A stretch of 35,401 bases of DNA from the NCBI GenBank assembly GCA_030041255.1, contig JASHOF010000116.1:1-35401 (forward strand), in the 5' to 3' direction. Numbering within the stretch: position 1 is the stretch's first letter; each line of letters starts with the position of its first letter. Below the pieces are notes generated by a model. The model saw only the letters and a list, made by a program, of their open reading frames with translations, was not told the origin of the DNA and did no database searches. The translations under genes were made by a program, and so were the position numbers. Shown piece after piece: positions 18,262 through 27,944 of this stretch. Source of the DNA: Acetobacteraceae bacterium. GTDB taxonomy: Bacteria; Pseudomonadota; Alphaproteobacteria; Acetobacterales; Acetobacteraceae.

Positions 18262-21090
18262 GTGAGCGGTCCTTCGCCGCAGATCCCGTACGAATCCGAA
18301 ACGCTCCGGGTGGTCGGCAACGGTCTTAAGTCCGCGATCCGCTTCGCGAGCTTCGGCCATCTTTTGTACCGCAAGCAGGGCACAAATTTCTGGGGTGACG
18401 AATTCTTCGCCAAATACGGATATGGGGCGATCGGCTTCGTCGCGGCCACGCCGGACTGGTTCCCGGAGGAGGAAGTCGAGCGCGCGGTGGCCGCCATTCG
18501 CCCCGGGCTTCTGCGCACGGAGGGCCAGCGGCTCGTCTCATATGGCGTGAGCATGGGCGGGTATGCGGCCCTGAAATACAGCGCCCTGCTCGGAGTGGAT
18601 GCCGCGATCGCCTTCAGCCCGCAGATCTCGATCAATCCCGTTGACGTCGCCCGGTTCGATTCCCGTTATGTCCGCTATTACGACCGGGCCCGGAACGGCG
18701 ACATGCGCATCCGCGCGGCGGATCTGGCTCCGGAAAATCATGTTCTGTACGACAATTTCTGGACCGTCGATCGGAAACACGCGGAGCAGATCGCAGCCCT
18801 CGGGCCGGTCGAGCGGTTTGCCCTGCCTTTCACCGGCCATGCTTCCATCCGTTCGATCGCCGAAGGACGCATTGCCGAGCGCTTCCTGCAACGCCTGATC
18901 GGTGCCGGCACCGGCAAGGCGGCGGAGCTGCGCGGCATGATCAGGAGCACGCGCAGAAACACGCTGGTTTACTGGGAGAGCCGTGCCGTGAGCCTGGCCG
19001 GAAGGCGGCCGGCGGCGACGCCGCAAATCCTGCACGCCGTGCGGAACGCACTGGCGCTGGCCCCGGACGCGGTGATCTGGCAGATCGCCGAGGTGGCGGC
19101 ACTGCTCAATTGCGGCCAGCGCGAGGAAGCCGAATCGGCGCTCGCCCGGATCCATCTCGGTGCGCAGGCCGCGGTCGGGCCATGGGTGCGCTATATCGAT
19201 TGCTGGCGCCGCATCCATGGTGATGCCAAAACAATCGAAATGATGGGCCGCGCGCCTGCCGAGGTGCAGAGACATGCGGCGTTCCGTTTCGAGGACGCGG
19301 TGATCCGCTTCGAGATGGGTGACGTGGCGAGCGCGGCTGCGATTCTCTCCCTGATCTGGCCCGAGCAGGAACAGATCACCCGGCGCATGAGGCTCGGCCA
19401 ACTGCTCAATGCCGCGGGCGAAAAGGGGAAAGCGCTCGGCGTATTCCGCTCGCTGGCCGAGGAAGCGCCGACGGCGGAGAACCTCGTCATGCTGGCGGCC
19501 GCACTGACCGAAGACAGGACGAATTCCGAACGCCTGGCCGAGGCGCTCGCCCATCTCGGCGAAGCGCGCCAGATCATCGACCCGGATGCCGTGCTATGGC
19601 GGCGGGTGCTGCTGCTCTATGACGGGCTCGACGCGCGGAAAGCGCATGTCGAGGCGGGGCGCGAGGCGGTCAAAGCGCTGCCGGGATATCCGGATCTGCG
19701 GATGGAACGCGCGATCGCTCTCGAGCGCGACGGACGACGCGACGAAGCATTGCAACTGGCCATGCGCCTCGTCGCGGACCAGGCGCGCATCCGCCGGCTC
19801 GACTGGCTGATCCTGATACTCCGCAAGGCCGGCATGAAATCGGAAGCGTTCGCGCTCGCCCGCGTTGCGGCGGCGGAGCGACCGGACGATGCGGCTTCGC
19901 GCTTGCAGCTTGCGGTGCTGCTGCTGGAGCGGGGCCACGAGGAAGAAGCCTTCACGCACCTGATGGTGCTCCGTGAGCAACCGAGCGGCCGGCTCGATCT
20001 GGTCGAGGATGCGGTGGCGGCGTTCGACGCGGTCGGGCTCCATTCGGATGCGGCGAAGGCGGCCGGGCGGCTCGCTTTCGCGCGGGCGGATCAGTTCGGC
20101 CCGCAGCTTCTGTTGGCCGACCGGCTGATACGGGCCGGGTTGCTCAAGGACGCAACCATCCACCTGCGCCGTGTCCGCCGCCACATCGAAAATGACGCGC
20201 CGAGCCTTTGCGCGATCGCCAGCCGCTGTCGCCGAGCCGGTGAGGCACCGCGCGCCGAGGAGCTTTTCGCCCGTGCGCTGGGGCTGATCCAGGGAGGCGG
20301 TGCCGAGGCGGCCTGGCAGATGGCAGCACAGATGGAACTGATCGCGCTCCAATCCCAGCATGGCGGGCGACGCGGGCTTGCCGAGGCGCGGCGCGCGGCG
20401 GCGGAGCTCGAGCGGCGGGATAGCAAGGACCCGGCGTTCTGGGCGGGGCTCGCCGATCTTTTCGCAACGCTCGGCGAAACGGGGCGCGCGCTGGCGGCGA
20501 TCGGCGGGGCGATCGCGCTCAGGCCGGACGATCCTGAGCCGAGGCTCAGGGAGGCCGAACTGCTCGTCGCCGGCGGGAAAATGCGTGCAGCGAAGACGCG
20601 CCTTGCGGCGCTTGCAGCCCCCGGATCGACCCGCGAAAACTTCGCCCGCGCGATTGCCGCTCTTGCCAGGACGGGGGATAGAGCCGCCGTTCGCGCCGCG
20701 GCCGAAGGCCGGCTTGCGGCGGCGCCGCAGGATGCCACTGCCAAGCTCGCGCTGGCTCGCGCCCTGCGCGAGGCCGGCGATGCCGAGGCCGCCCGTGGCC
20801 GCCTGATCGAACTGATGGAGCGGCGAGCCGGGGATGCGGCGTTCTGGTCCGGCGTCGGCGATCTGTTCCTCGATCTCAGGGACTGGCCAGAGGCCAGGCG
20901 CGCCGCGGAGAGAGCGGTTGCCAACGATCCCGGCAATGCCAGGAGAGCGGAGGAGATCATCGGCATGGTCCGCCTTCTCAGCAACCGCGGCCCTGCGGCC
21001 GTGCACCCCGGCCAGGGCAGGTTCGTCTCACGCGGGGTTCGCGGGCCGGGATTCTTTTCGTTGCTGGCCAGCACGTTTCGCCGCTCGTGA
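18262..21090 (+). CDS. Alpha/beta-hydrolase fused to a long TPR-like repeat region
   Basis: The 942-residue product starts at GTG 18262, seven bases after the PaiB-like gene. Residues 20-210 form an alpha/beta-hydrolase-like domain: SYGVSMGGYAAL has nucleophile elbow G-V-S-M-G with Ser97, AIAFSPQISINPV follows the next strand, an Asp is near 164-170 (YDNFWTVDRKHA) and His193 lies in PFTGHASI. From about residue 235 to 905 the sequence is helix pairs of TPR type, for example DPAFWAGLADLFATLGETGR with AIALRPDDPEPRLREAELLV, and DAAFWSGVGDLFLDLRDWPE. The last 35 residues are Gly/Arg-rich. No signal peptide is visible. TPRs usually scaffold proteins, so the hydrolase may act on a complex or on cell-surface polysaccharide export partners; this is inference. 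Confidence 0.85.
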   Translation: MSGPSPQIPYESETLRVVGNGLKSAIRFASFGHLLYRKQGTNFWGDEFFAKYGYGAIGFVAATPDWFPEEEVERAVAAIRPGLLRTEGQRLVSYGVSMGGYAALKYSALLGVDAAIAFSPQISINPVDVARFDSRYVRYYDRARNGDMRIRAADLAPENHVLYDNFWTVDRKHAEQIAALGPVERFALPFTGHASIRSIAEGRIAERFLQRLIGAGTGKAAELRGMIRSTRRNTLVYWESRAVSLAGRRPAATPQILHAVRNALALAPDAVIWQIAEVAALLNCGQREEAESALARIHLGAQAAVGPWVRYIDCWRRIHGDAKTIEMMGRAPAEVQRHAAFRFEDAVIRFEMGDVASAAAILSLIWPEQEQITRRMRLGQLLNAAGEKGKALGVFRSLAEEAPTAENLVMLAAALTEDRTNSERLAEALAHLGEARQIIDPDAVLWRRVLLLYDGLDARKAHVEAGREAVKALPGYPDLRMERAIALERDGRRDEALQLAMRLVADQARIRRLDWLILILRKAGMKSEAFALARVAAAERPDDAASRLQLAVLLLERGHEEEAFTHLMVLREQPSGRLDLVEDAVAAFDAVGLHSDAAKAAGRLAFARADQFGPQLLLADRLIRAGLLKDATIHLRRVRRHIENDAPSLCAIASRCRRAGEAPRAEELFARALGLIQGGGAEAAWQMAAQMELIALQSQHGGRRGLAEARRAAAELERRDSKDPAFWAGLADLFATLGETGRALAAIGGAIALRPDDPEPRLREAELLVAGGKMRAAKTRLAALAAPGSTRENFARAIAALARTGDRAAVRAAAEGRLAAAPQDATAKLALARALREAGDAEAARGRLIELMERRAGDAAFWSGVGDLFLDLRDWPEARRAAERAVANDPGNARRAEEIIGMVRLLSNRGPAAVHPGQGRFVSRGVRGPGFFSLLASTFRRS

Positions 21091-21180
21091 TGGGGCGCGA
21101 TCCGGCAACCGGGTGGGAATGGCTGCAAACCAATCTTCTCGCGTTTCATACTTTGCGGCCGGCCGGGATCTCTGCCCGAC

Positions 21181-22059
21181 CTACTGCGCCATCGCCCAGG
21201 GCCAGCTTTCGTGCTCGGGCGCATAAGAGCGGTTGGTCTGCGCCGGGTCCCGGTTCACGAGATGGCGGTTGAAGAAGGGATGGCGCATGCTGCGCACCTC
21301 GTGCTCGACTTCGAAGAGCGGGCGTAGATCTTTCGGGTCCACGATCTGCTCGAAGCGCCACTGGTGCTGATCGTCCTCCTGGGTGATGAGGTTCCGTTCC
21401 AGCAGCCAGCGGTAGGGCTGAGAGAAGTTGGCGATGTAGATCTGCACATGATGACCGTCGAACGGCGGCAGAGTGCGGTCCGTCTCCTCGAAGAAGAGGA
21501 ACTGATCGGGCCCCACCATCGCGCGTGCGGCGAGGCCGCCGGCGCCCTGCTCGACCGAGGCCGGCGTTGCGAACACCTGCTGATAGAATCCGGCAATGCC
21601 TTCGGCAGCGCCGCGCGGCACATCGAAGGCGACGTACGGGAGACCGAGTGTGATCCGCCCGAAGCGGCGGTCAGGCGTGTGCACGCGGATCCGATTGCCC
21701 CACGGCGAGGTGACCAGCACGTGCGTCTCTTCCTCGCGGAAGTCGAACTCGGTCGCAGCAAGCGGCTCTCGCACGCGCTCGAGGCGGCGCAGCAATGCGG
21801 CGCGATCGGGCAGGACGAGGCCCGTTGTGCCGCGCACCCTTTGCGGCTTGCCGGTCGGCAAATGAAACTGGCTCCTGCCGATATTCGCCCACATATTGTC
21901 AACGCCGGTCATCAGGTACGGATCGCGCGTCAGGCCGAGGCCCGAGACATAGAAGATGGTGGCCAGGCCCTGGTCCGGAACGCGCGTGTTGACATGTTCC
22001 AGATGCACGATGTTGCCGAGATCCTCGGCCGCCCGATCGAACGACTGCGCCATATCCAC
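21181..22059 (-). CDS. VOC-superfamily (glyoxalase/bleomycin-resistance fold) protein
   Basis: The 292 residues contain two VOC modules: about 15-130 (IVHLEHVNTRVPD, FYVSGLGLTRDPYL, NRIRVHTPD) and 135-240 (ITLGLPYVAFDVP, GFYQQVF, FLFFEETDRTLPPF, HHVQIYIANFSQPY). The His in LEHV and the HH in the second module are possible metal ligands. VOC proteins include ring-cleaving dioxygenases, glyoxalases and fosfomycin-type transferases, and the substrate cannot be read from sequence. Two starts are possible: GTG 22059 or ATG 22053, with AGGAG at 22064-22068 four or ten bases away. It follows the aldo/keto reductase gene by 70 bases on the same strand and may be the tail of the metX unit. It is convergent with the hydrolase-TPR gene. 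Confidence 0.8.
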   Translation of the reverse strand: MDMAQSFDRAAEDLGNIVHLEHVNTRVPDQGLATIFYVSGLGLTRDPYLMTGVDNMWANIGRSQFHLPTGKPQRVRGTTGLVLPDRAALLRRLERVREPLAATEFDFREEETHVLVTSPWGNRIRVHTPDRRFGRITLGLPYVAFDVPRGAAEGIAGFYQQVFATPASVEQGAGGLAARAMVGPDQFLFFEETDRTLPPFDGHHVQIYIANFSQPYRWLLERNLITQEDDQHQWRFEQIVDPKDLRPLFEVEHEVRSMRHPFFNRHLVNRDPAQTNRSYAPEHESWPWAMAQ

Positions 22060-22129
22060 CGCTCTCCTTCCAGGTGAGTGCCAAGATTACGGGGATCGCG
22101 CGGAGGTTTCCAGAACGGGGGCGGAAGCG

Positions 22130-22975
22130 TCAGAGGATGGCCAGCTTCTCCTTGCGCCGCGGCGGCGGATGCGCCGCCTCGATCCGGGCGATGTCTTCGG
22201 CCTCGAGGCGAAGCGAGGCGGCCGCAGCATTGGCGCGCACATGCTCCGCCCGGGTTGCCTTCGGGATGACGATGACGCCCGGGCGGGCGAGGAGGAAGGC
22301 GAGCGCGACCGCGGCGGGGGTCACGTCGTGGCGCGCGGCAACCGATGCCAGCGCAGGCGAGCGGAGCAGGCGCCCTGCCAGGCCGAGCGGCGTATAGGCC
22401 ATCACGGGCACCCCGCGCGCGGCGCACCAGGGCATGAGATCGTACTCGATTCCCCGCTCGTCGAGATTGTAGAGCACCTGGTTGGTTGCTACGGCGGCCC
22501 CGGCGGGCACCTTCACCAGTTTTTCCATGTCAGGGGCATCGAAGTTAGAAACGCCCCAATGGCGGATCTTGCCGGCGGTGCGGAGCGCCTCGAATCCGGC
22601 GATGGTCTCCTCGAAGGGAATGCTGCCGATCCAGTGCAAGAGATAGAGATCAATCCGGTCGGTGCGGAGGCGCCTGAGGCTCTGCTCGCAAGCCGTCTTC
22701 GTGCCGCGCGCCGAAGCGTTGCTCGGCAGCACCTTCGAGACCAGGAACACCGTATCGCGCCGGCCGGCGATGGCTTCCGCGACCGCGCGCTCGGCGCCGC
22801 CCGAACCGTACATCTCGGCGGTGTCGATCAGCGTGAGGCCAAGATCGAGGCCGAGGCGGAGTGCCGAGGCCTCGGCGGCCGCGCTGCCCGCGTTCTCCCC
22901 CATGTGCCAGGTGCCCTGGCCGAGCGCCGGCACGGCCGTGCCGTCCGGAAGGGCGACTGTCGGGAAGGCGTTCAT
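22130..22975 (-). CDS. Aldo/keto reductase
   Basis: A 281-residue NADPH-dependent (beta/alpha)8 reductase. The catalytic tetrad is present: Asp51 and Tyr56 in [11 protein letters not shown], Lys81 in LVSKVLP, His114 in [24 protein letters not shown] and the coenzyme-binding [14 protein letters not shown] are also typical. It is most like the small DkgA/YeaE-like bacterial AKRs, which reduce 2-oxo acids, methylglyoxal or diketogulonate. Its ATG overlaps the dipeptidase stop (ATGA), so it is translationally coupled within the metX-metW unit. Confidence 0.94.
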   Translation of the reverse strand: MNAFPTVALPDGTAVPALGQGTWHMGENAGSAAAEASALRLGLDLGLTLIDTAEMYGSGGAERAVAEAIAGRRDTVFLVSKVLPSNASARGTKTACEQSLRRLRTDRIDLYLLHWIGSIPFEETIAGFEALRTAGKIRHWGVSNFDAPDMEKLVKVPAGAAVATNQVLYNLDERGIEYDLMPWCAARGVPVMAYTPLGLAGRLLRSPALASVAARHDVTPAAVALAFLLARPGVIVIPKATRAEHVRANAAAASLRLEAEDIARIEAAHPPPRRKEKLAIL

Positions 22976-24012
22976 TGCGCGTGCCCCCCGGCCTCAGCTT
23001 CCGCCGCACGCATCACGCGCAGGAAGTTGCCGCCCCAAAGGGCCCCCACTGCCTGCTCGTCATAACCCCGGCGCAGCAGTTCGGAGGTCAGATTGGCGCT
23101 TTCCGAGGCATCGTGCCAGCCATGGAAGCCGCCGCCGCCGTCGAAATCGGACGAGATGCCGACATGGGCGATGCCGATCCGGCGCACCGCGTAATCGATG
23201 TGGTCGGCGAAATCGATCACGCTGACCTCGGTATCCTTCGCGTCGCGGCGCAGGAAGGCCGGCACTGCCGTGACCTGCACCACGCCGCCGCACTCGGCGA
23301 GTGCATCGAGCTGCTCGTCATCGAGATTGCGGGGATGCGGGCAGAGCGCATGGACGGAAGAGTGCGTGGCCGCCACCGGTGAACGCGACGCGGCGATGGC
23401 CTGCAGCATGGTGCTCTTCGCTGCGTGCGAAACGTCGACCAGCATGCCGAGCGCATTCATGCGCGCGATCACGGCCCGTCCGAAGTCGGAAAGCCCGCCA
23501 TGCTGCGTCTTCGCATCGCCGAGATCGGCGCGCGGGATGGCGGCATCGCCGAGCGCGTTATGGCCGTTGTGGGTGAGGGTGAGATAGCGCGCGCCAAGGC
23601 TGACCAGCGCGTCGAGACGTGTGAGGTCGGTGCCGATCGCGTATCCGTTCTCGACCGCCGGCACGATGGCGATCGCGCCTTCGCGGGCAATCGTTTCGAT
23701 CTCGGCGGCCGTGCGCGCAAGCCGCGCCTGGATGCCGTCGCGGCTGCCGGCCATCGCGGCAATGGCGGCGAGCATTGCCCGAGCCCGCTCGAAGGCGGCC
23801 TGCTCGGCTTCCTCCGTGCGGGGTCCTTGCGGCACATAGGCCGCGAAGCAGCCGGCCTTCAGCCTTCCGGCTTGCATTTTCGCCAGATCGACCCGCCGCG
23901 CGCTCGGCCCGAACGCATCGCCGCGGTCCGGCCAGGGAATGTCGATATGCGTGTCGATGGTAAAGAGCCGGGCGTGCAGGGCGACTGGATCGAGCATCCG
24001 ATCAGCGTTCAC
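22972..24012 (-). CDS. Membrane-dipeptidase-type peptidase (family M19)
   Basis: GTG 24012 overlaps the metW stop (GTGA), giving 346 residues; an ATG at 23997 is an alternative. The zinc-peptidase motifs of renal dipeptidase are visible: [11 protein letters not shown] (His22, Asp24), [12 protein letters not shown] (bridging Glu), [39 protein letters not shown] and [13 protein letters not shown]. No signal peptide appears, so it is probably cytoplasmic. Family members hydrolyse dipeptides, often with D-residues at the C-terminal side, or act on N-acyl D-amino acids. Coupling to metX-metW is a structural fact; a role in amino acid recycling is inference. Confidence 0.94.
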   Translation of the reverse strand: MNADRMLDPVALHARLFTIDTHIDIPWPDRGDAFGPSARRVDLAKMQAGRLKAGCFAAYVPQGPRTEEAEQAAFERARAMLAAIAAMAGSRDGIQARLARTAAEIETIAREGAIAIVPAVENGYAIGTDLTRLDALVSLGARYLTLTHNGHNALGDAAIPRADLGDAKTQHGGLSDFGRAVIARMNALGMLVDVSHAAKSTMLQAIAASRSPVAATHSSVHALCPHPRNLDDEQLDALAECGGVVQVTAVPAFLRRDAKDTEVSVIDFADHIDYAVRRIGIAHVGISSDFDGGGGFHGWHDASESANLTSELLRRGYDEQAVGALWGGNFLRVMRAAEAEAGGHAQ

Positions 24013-24692
24013 GCGGGTCTGTCCTTCCTCACGTTCGGGGTCCTTTGCAGCACGAAAACCCCCTGCTCGCCGAACAGGTTGGCCAGGCGCGAGGCGCGGC
24101 GCCAGGGAGCGCGCATGCCGGCCTGGTCGGCGGCGAGCCAGGATTCGACGCGATAGCCTTCGGCGGCGCAGAGGGCGAAGAAATCGCGGATCGTGCAGGG
24201 ATGGATATTCGGCGTCTCGTACCAGGGCCGGTCCCAGGCCGGCGTCAGCGGCATCCGGCCGCGTGAGAAAAGCTGCCAGCGCACGCGCCAATGCCCGAAG
24301 TTCGGGAAACTGACCACTGCGTGGGCGCCGATGCGCAGCATCTGGCGCAGCACCTCGCGCGGCCGTTCCACTGCCTGCAAGGTGCGCGAGAGCACCACAT
24401 AGTCGAAGGCCTGGTCGGGATAGTGCGCGAGGTCGATGTCAGCGTCGCCGTGCATCACGGCCAGCCCGCGCGCCACCGTCTCGGCGACTTCCGCCATGTC
24501 GATCTCGATGCCGCGCGCGTCGCACCCGCGTTCCCGGGCCAGATGGGCGATCAATGTGCCGTCACCGCTGCCGATATCGAGCACCCGGGAATCAGGTGCG
24601 ATCATTCCGGCGATCAGGCGGAGATCGAGCCTGAGATTCTTGGCGACGTAGCGGATGCCGTTCGGCGCCGTGAGGTGCGGTTCAGCGTTCAT
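24009..24692 (-). CDS. metW: Methionine biosynthesis protein MetW
   Basis: A 227-residue class I SAM-dependent-methyltransferase-like protein. The SAM loop is VLDIGSGDGTLI (37-48), followed by ARGIEIDMAEV, YVVLSRTLQAVERPREVL, VVSFPNFGHWRVRWQL and the MetW-typical PWYETPNIHPCTIRDF. MetW accompanies MetX in many proteobacteria and in studied cases forms a complex with it to activate homoserine acylation. The ATG at 24692 shares one base with the metX stop (TGATG), and its own TGA overlaps the GTG of the dipeptidase gene. The gene is therefore coupled on both sides. Confidence 0.96.
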   Translation of the reverse strand: MNAEPHLTAPNGIRYVAKNLRLDLRLIAGMIAPDSRVLDIGSGDGTLIAHLARERGCDARGIEIDMAEVAETVARGLAVMHGDADIDLAHYPDQAFDYVVLSRTLQAVERPREVLRQMLRIGAHAVVSFPNFGHWRVRWQLFSRGRMPLTPAWDRPWYETPNIHPCTIRDFFALCAAEGYRVESWLAADQAGMRAPWRRASRLANLFGEQGVFVLQRTPNVRKDRPA

Positions 24693-25846
24693 CAGAGCCC
24701 GGCCGCCGCTGCCGAGCCGGAGAGAAATCCGGAGAGCGTGCGGTGGAATGCCGGCTCGTCGAGCAGGAAGGCATCGTGCCCCTTGTCGCTTTCCACTTCC
24801 ACAAAGCTGACGTTCGCGGCGGCCCGGTTGAGCGCCCGGGCGATGGCCCGGGACTGGGCGGTCGGGAACAGCCAGTCGGAGCTGAACGAGATCACGCAGA
24901 AGCGTGTCCGCGAACCCGCGAAGGCATGCGCGAGATCGCCGCCGTGCTCGGCGGCAAGATCGAAGAAATCCATCGCGCGGGTGATGCTGAGATAGGAATT
25001 GGCATCGAACCGGCTGACGAAGGTCGAGCCCTGGTGGCGGAGGTAGCTCTCCACCTCGAAGAGATCGTCGAAGAGGGTGAGCGAGGGCCCGGAGCGGAGG
25101 CGGCGCCCGAACTTGCGCGTCAAAGCCTGCTCGGAGAGATAGGTGATGTGCGCGGCCATTCGCGCCACCGCGAGGCCGCGGGCCGGCACCTTGCCGCGCT
25201 CCCAGTAGCGGCCGCCCTCCCAGTCGGGGTCGGCGAAGATTGCCTGCCGCCCGACCTCGTGAAAGGCGATGTTCTGCGCGGTGTGATAGGCGGCAGCCGC
25301 GATCGGCACGGCGGAGAAGACGCAGTCTGGGTAAAGGGCGGCCCATTCCAGGACCTGCATGCCGCCCATCGAGCCCCCGAGCACGGAGAAGAGACGCGCG
25401 ATCCCGAGATGCTCGATCAGCCGCTTCTGCGCCCGCACCATGTCCCGGATCGTCACCGGCGGGAAGTCTGTCCCCCAGGGAAGCACGCGCCCGGATTCGG
25501 GCTGATGATCATCGCGGATGCTGAGCGGCCCGGTCGAACCCATGCAGCCACCCAGCACGTTCGCCGCGATCACGAAAAAGCGCTCTGTATCGACCGGCTT
25601 GCCAGGCCCGACCACGGCTTCCCACCAGCCTGGCTTGCCGGTCAAAGGGTGGGTTTCAGCCACGTACTGATCGCCGGTCAGGGCATGGCAGACCAGCACC
25701 GCGTTCGTTCGGTCGCGATTCAACCGGCCATAGGTGCGGTAGGCGACCGTCAATTCACGAAGCTCTACCCCGCAGTCGAGTAACAGCCCGTCTTCGAAGC
25801 GCGCGGACTGGTGCGCCAGCAGCGGGCGGGGATCGGCGATGATCAT
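24692..25846 (-). CDS. metX: Homoserine O-acyltransferase (MetX)
   Basis: Acylates homoserine with an acyl-CoA at the first dedicated step of methionine synthesis. The 384-residue alpha/beta-hydrolase shows [38 protein letters not shown] and the nucleophile elbow [14 protein letters not shown] with Ser159. The Asp lies in SFSSDWLFP and the His in [11 protein letters not shown]. MetX enzymes use acetyl-CoA or, in some lineages, succinyl-CoA; I do not decide between them. GAGAGG precedes ATG 25846. It opens the metX-metW-dipeptidase-AKR unit and is divergent from the aromatic amino acid genes. Confidence 0.96.
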   Translation of the reverse strand: MIIADPRPLLAHQSARFEDGLLLDCGVELRELTVAYRTYGRLNRDRTNAVLVCHALTGDQYVAETHPLTGKPGWWEAVVGPGKPVDTERFFVIAANVLGGCMGSTGPLSIRDDHQPESGRVLPWGTDFPPVTIRDMVRAQKRLIEHLGIARLFSVLGGSMGGMQVLEWAALYPDCVFSAVPIAAAAYHTAQNIAFHEVGRQAIFADPDWEGGRYWERGKVPARGLAVARMAAHITYLSEQALTRKFGRRLRSGPSLTLFDDLFEVESYLRHQGSTFVSRFDANSYLSITRAMDFFDLAAEHGGDLAHAFAGSRTRFCVISFSSDWLFPTAQSRAIARALNRAAANVSFVEVESDKGHDAFLLDEPAFHRTLSGFLSGSAAAAGL

Positions 25847-25959
25847 GCGCCCTCTCTAGGCTTGACGGAGGCGAGACGGCAAGGCCGCGAGCACACGTGG
25901 CGGGCAGTAGGCAGCCCGCCGGTGTTCGGCTATCCATTCCCTTGCCCCAAGGAATGCCC
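25847..25959. promoter_or_regulatory. Divergent spacer, metX / chorismate mutase, with hairpin
   Basis: The 113-base spacer contains a perfect inverted repeat with seven-base arms: GGCGGGC (25899-25905) and GCCCGCC (25914-25920), separated by AGTAGGCA. It could be an operator shared by the two units or a leader stem-loop. I looked for a SAM-II riboswitch before metX, as in other alphaproteobacteria, and saw no match. AAGGA at 25949-25953 serves the gene starting at 25960. Confidence 0.4.
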
Positions 25960-26844
25960 ATGCCCGCTTCCGTTCCCGCCGCCGACGATCAGCCGACCGA
26001 ACCTGGCGAATGGGGCCTCGAAGCCCTTCGAGGCGAGCTCGACCGCCTCGACGAAGACCTGCACAAGCTCTTGATCGAGCGCTCGGAGGTGGTGGCGCGG
26101 CTGGCGCGGCAGCGCCTGAAGACGGGCATGGCGCTTCGGCCCGGACGCGAGGCCGAGATCATCCGCCGCCGCCTTGCGCACCATCACGGGCCGCTTCCCA
26201 GCGCGACGATCGTGCGGATCTGGCGAGAGCTCCTGGCCGGAACCACCGTGATGCAGGGGGCGTTTTTGGTGGCCGTCTGCGAGGCCGACGGGGTAGGGGG
26301 CTATGCGGCGCTGGCGCGCGAGCACTTCGGGGCACTCACCCCTCTCAGGGTCCATCGCTCTCCGGCGCGCGCGATTGCCGAGCTGGCGACGAGCGCCGCG
26401 GTCGCCATCCTGCCCTTTCCGGCCGAGGGGGATCAGGTGGGTGGATGGTGGCAAACCGTCGGCGGACATGAATCGCCGCGCGCGCATATCGTCGCGCGCC
26501 TGCCTTTCTGGACGCCGCGGCCGGAAGGCAGCCCGCCGCTCTCGGCGCTCGTGCTTTCCGCCTCTCCCCCTGATCCGTCTTCGAACGACCGGAGCCTGCT
26601 CGGCCTTGCCTTTCCGCCCGAGCTGAGCAGGGCCCGGCTGATCGCCGCACTGCAAGCCGCCGGGTTCGTTCCGGGAACGGTGCTCATCGAACGCGACCGT
26701 GCGGCCGGGCTGGCGCGAGCGCTGGCCGAGGTCGCCGGCTTCGTTTCGGAAGAGGACCCGAGGCTTTCCGGCCTCGATCTGCTCGCAGAGCCGCCGCTGC
26801 TGCTCGGTGCTTATGCGATCCCGGAGGGCCCCACGGTGCGATGA
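25960..26844 (+). CDS. Chorismate mutase (AroQ type) with a degenerate C-terminal domain
   Basis: ATG 25960 lies six bases after AAGGA, giving 294 residues; ATG 25954 is too close to that site. Residues 15-100 are an AroQ chorismate mutase helix bundle: [34 protein letters not shown] and [15 protein letters not shown]. It makes prephenate from chorismate. The remaining 190 residues recall a prephenate dehydratase scaffold ([40 protein letters not shown]) but lack its usual P-I-E-N-S and catalytic T-R-F blocks. A possible ACT-like stretch ends the protein ([20 protein letters not shown]). It is likely a mutase with a regulatory or inactive dehydratase-like part. Its stop overlaps the hisC ATG (ATGA). 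Confidence 0.85.
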   Translation: MPASVPAADDQPTEPGEWGLEALRGELDRLDEDLHKLLIERSEVVARLARQRLKTGMALRPGREAEIIRRRLAHHHGPLPSATIVRIWRELLAGTTVMQGAFLVAVCEADGVGGYAALAREHFGALTPLRVHRSPARAIAELATSAAVAILPFPAEGDQVGGWWQTVGGHESPRAHIVARLPFWTPRPEGSPPLSALVLSASPPDPSSNDRSLLGLAFPPELSRARLIAALQAAGFVPGTVLIERDRAAGLARALAEVAGFVSEEDPRLSGLDLLAEPPLLLGAYAIPEGPTVR

Positions 26845-27944
26845 GCAACGCACCGCGGCCGCGCCGGGAAATCCTGGCGATCTCGCCTTATGTCGGCGGC
26901 GAATCGCAGCTTGCCGGCATCAACCGGACGATCAAGCTCTCCTCGAATGAAGGACCCTTCGGGGCACCGCCTGGGGCGCGTGCCGCCTATGCAGCGCTGG
27001 TCCCGACGATGCATCTCTATCCGGACGGCCATGCTTCCGACCTCCGCCGGGCGATCGGGCGACGGTTCGGCCTGGAGCCGGAGCGGATCGTCTGCGGCTC
27101 TGGCTCGGACAATCTCCTCTATCTCCTCACCCTCGCCTATAGCGGCCCGGGTACGGAAATCATCATGAGCGCGCACGGCTTCTCCATCTACGGGGTTGCC
27201 GCCCAGTACGCCGGGGCGCGGACCCTGAAGGCGGCGGAGCGCAATCTCACTGCCGATGTCGATGCGATGCTGGCCCTGGTTTCGCCGGCGACGCGGATCG
27301 TCTTTCTCGCCAACCCGAACAACCCGACCGGGAGCATGCTGACGGCCGAGGAGGTGGCCCGGCTGCGCGCCGGGCTGCCGGAGGAAGTGCTGCTGGTGCT
27401 GGACGCGGCGTATGCCGAGTATGTCGAGCGCTCCGACTACGAGCCCGGCATTGCGCTGGTCAGGAGCACGAACAACACCGTGATGACGCGGACCTTCAGC
27501 AAGATGTTCGGAATGGGCGGCATGCGGCTTGGTTGGGCCTATGCGCCGCCGGCGATTGTCGATGTGCTGAATCGAGTCCGCGAACCGTTCAACGTCAATG
27601 CCGCGGCCCAGGCCGCCGGCATTGCCGCCCTGGCCGAACCCGGCTGGGTGGAACAGGGACGCGCCCATAACCGGGAATGGCGCGCCCGCCTCGCCTCCCT
27701 GCTCAGCAGAGCGGGGATCACGATCTGGCCGAGCGAAGGCAATTTCCTGCTCGCGGATTTCTCGACCGAGGCGCGGGCCCGGGGCGCCGATGCTGCCTTG
27801 CGGGCGCGGGGCATCATTGTCCGCGGCACGAGAGGCTACGGCCTGCCCCAGTGCCTGCGAATCACGATCGGCACCGCCGAGGAATGCCAGGCGGTAGCCG
27901 ACGCGCTTGCCGCCTTCATGGCGCACGCAGCGGCCAATGCCTGA
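26841..27944 (+). CDS. hisC: Histidinol-phosphate/aromatic aminotransferase (HisC family)
   Basis: A 367-residue fold-type I PLP aminotransferase. It shows [62 protein letters not shown] and the PLP lysine in [20 protein letters not shown] (Lys221). HisC family enzymes transaminate imidazole-acetol phosphate in histidine synthesis, and many also make tyrosine and phenylalanine from their 2-oxoacids. Its position between chorismate mutase and prephenate dehydrogenase favours an aromatic role, perhaps alongside histidine. Its ATG overlaps the chorismate mutase stop, and its own end overlaps the tyrA start. Confidence 0.95.
   Translation: MSNAPRPRREILAISPYVGGESQLAGINRTIKLSSNEGPFGAPPGARAAYAALVPTMHLYPDGHASDLRRAIGRRFGLEPERIVCGSGSDNLLYLLTLAYSGPGTEIIMSAHGFSIYGVAAQYAGARTLKAAERNLTADVDAMLALVSPATRIVFLANPNNPTGSMLTAEEVARLRAGLPEEVLLVLDAAYAEYVERSDYEPGIALVRSTNNTVMTRTFSKMFGMGGMRLGWAYAPPAIVDVLNRVREPFNVNAAAQAAGIAALAEPGWVEQGRAHNREWRARLASLLSRAGITIWPSEGNFLLADFSTEARARGADAALRARGIIVRGTRGYGLPQCLRITIGTAEECQAVADALAAFMAHAAANA

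Noticed and set aside
19594-21006. 470-codon minus-strand frame within the hydrolase-TPR gene
   Set aside because: Antisense shadow; the plus-strand frame shows regular TPR spacing.
25847-25959. SAM-II riboswitch before metX
   Set aside because: The leader has one GC hairpin but no pseudoknot or conserved SAM-II core that I can see.
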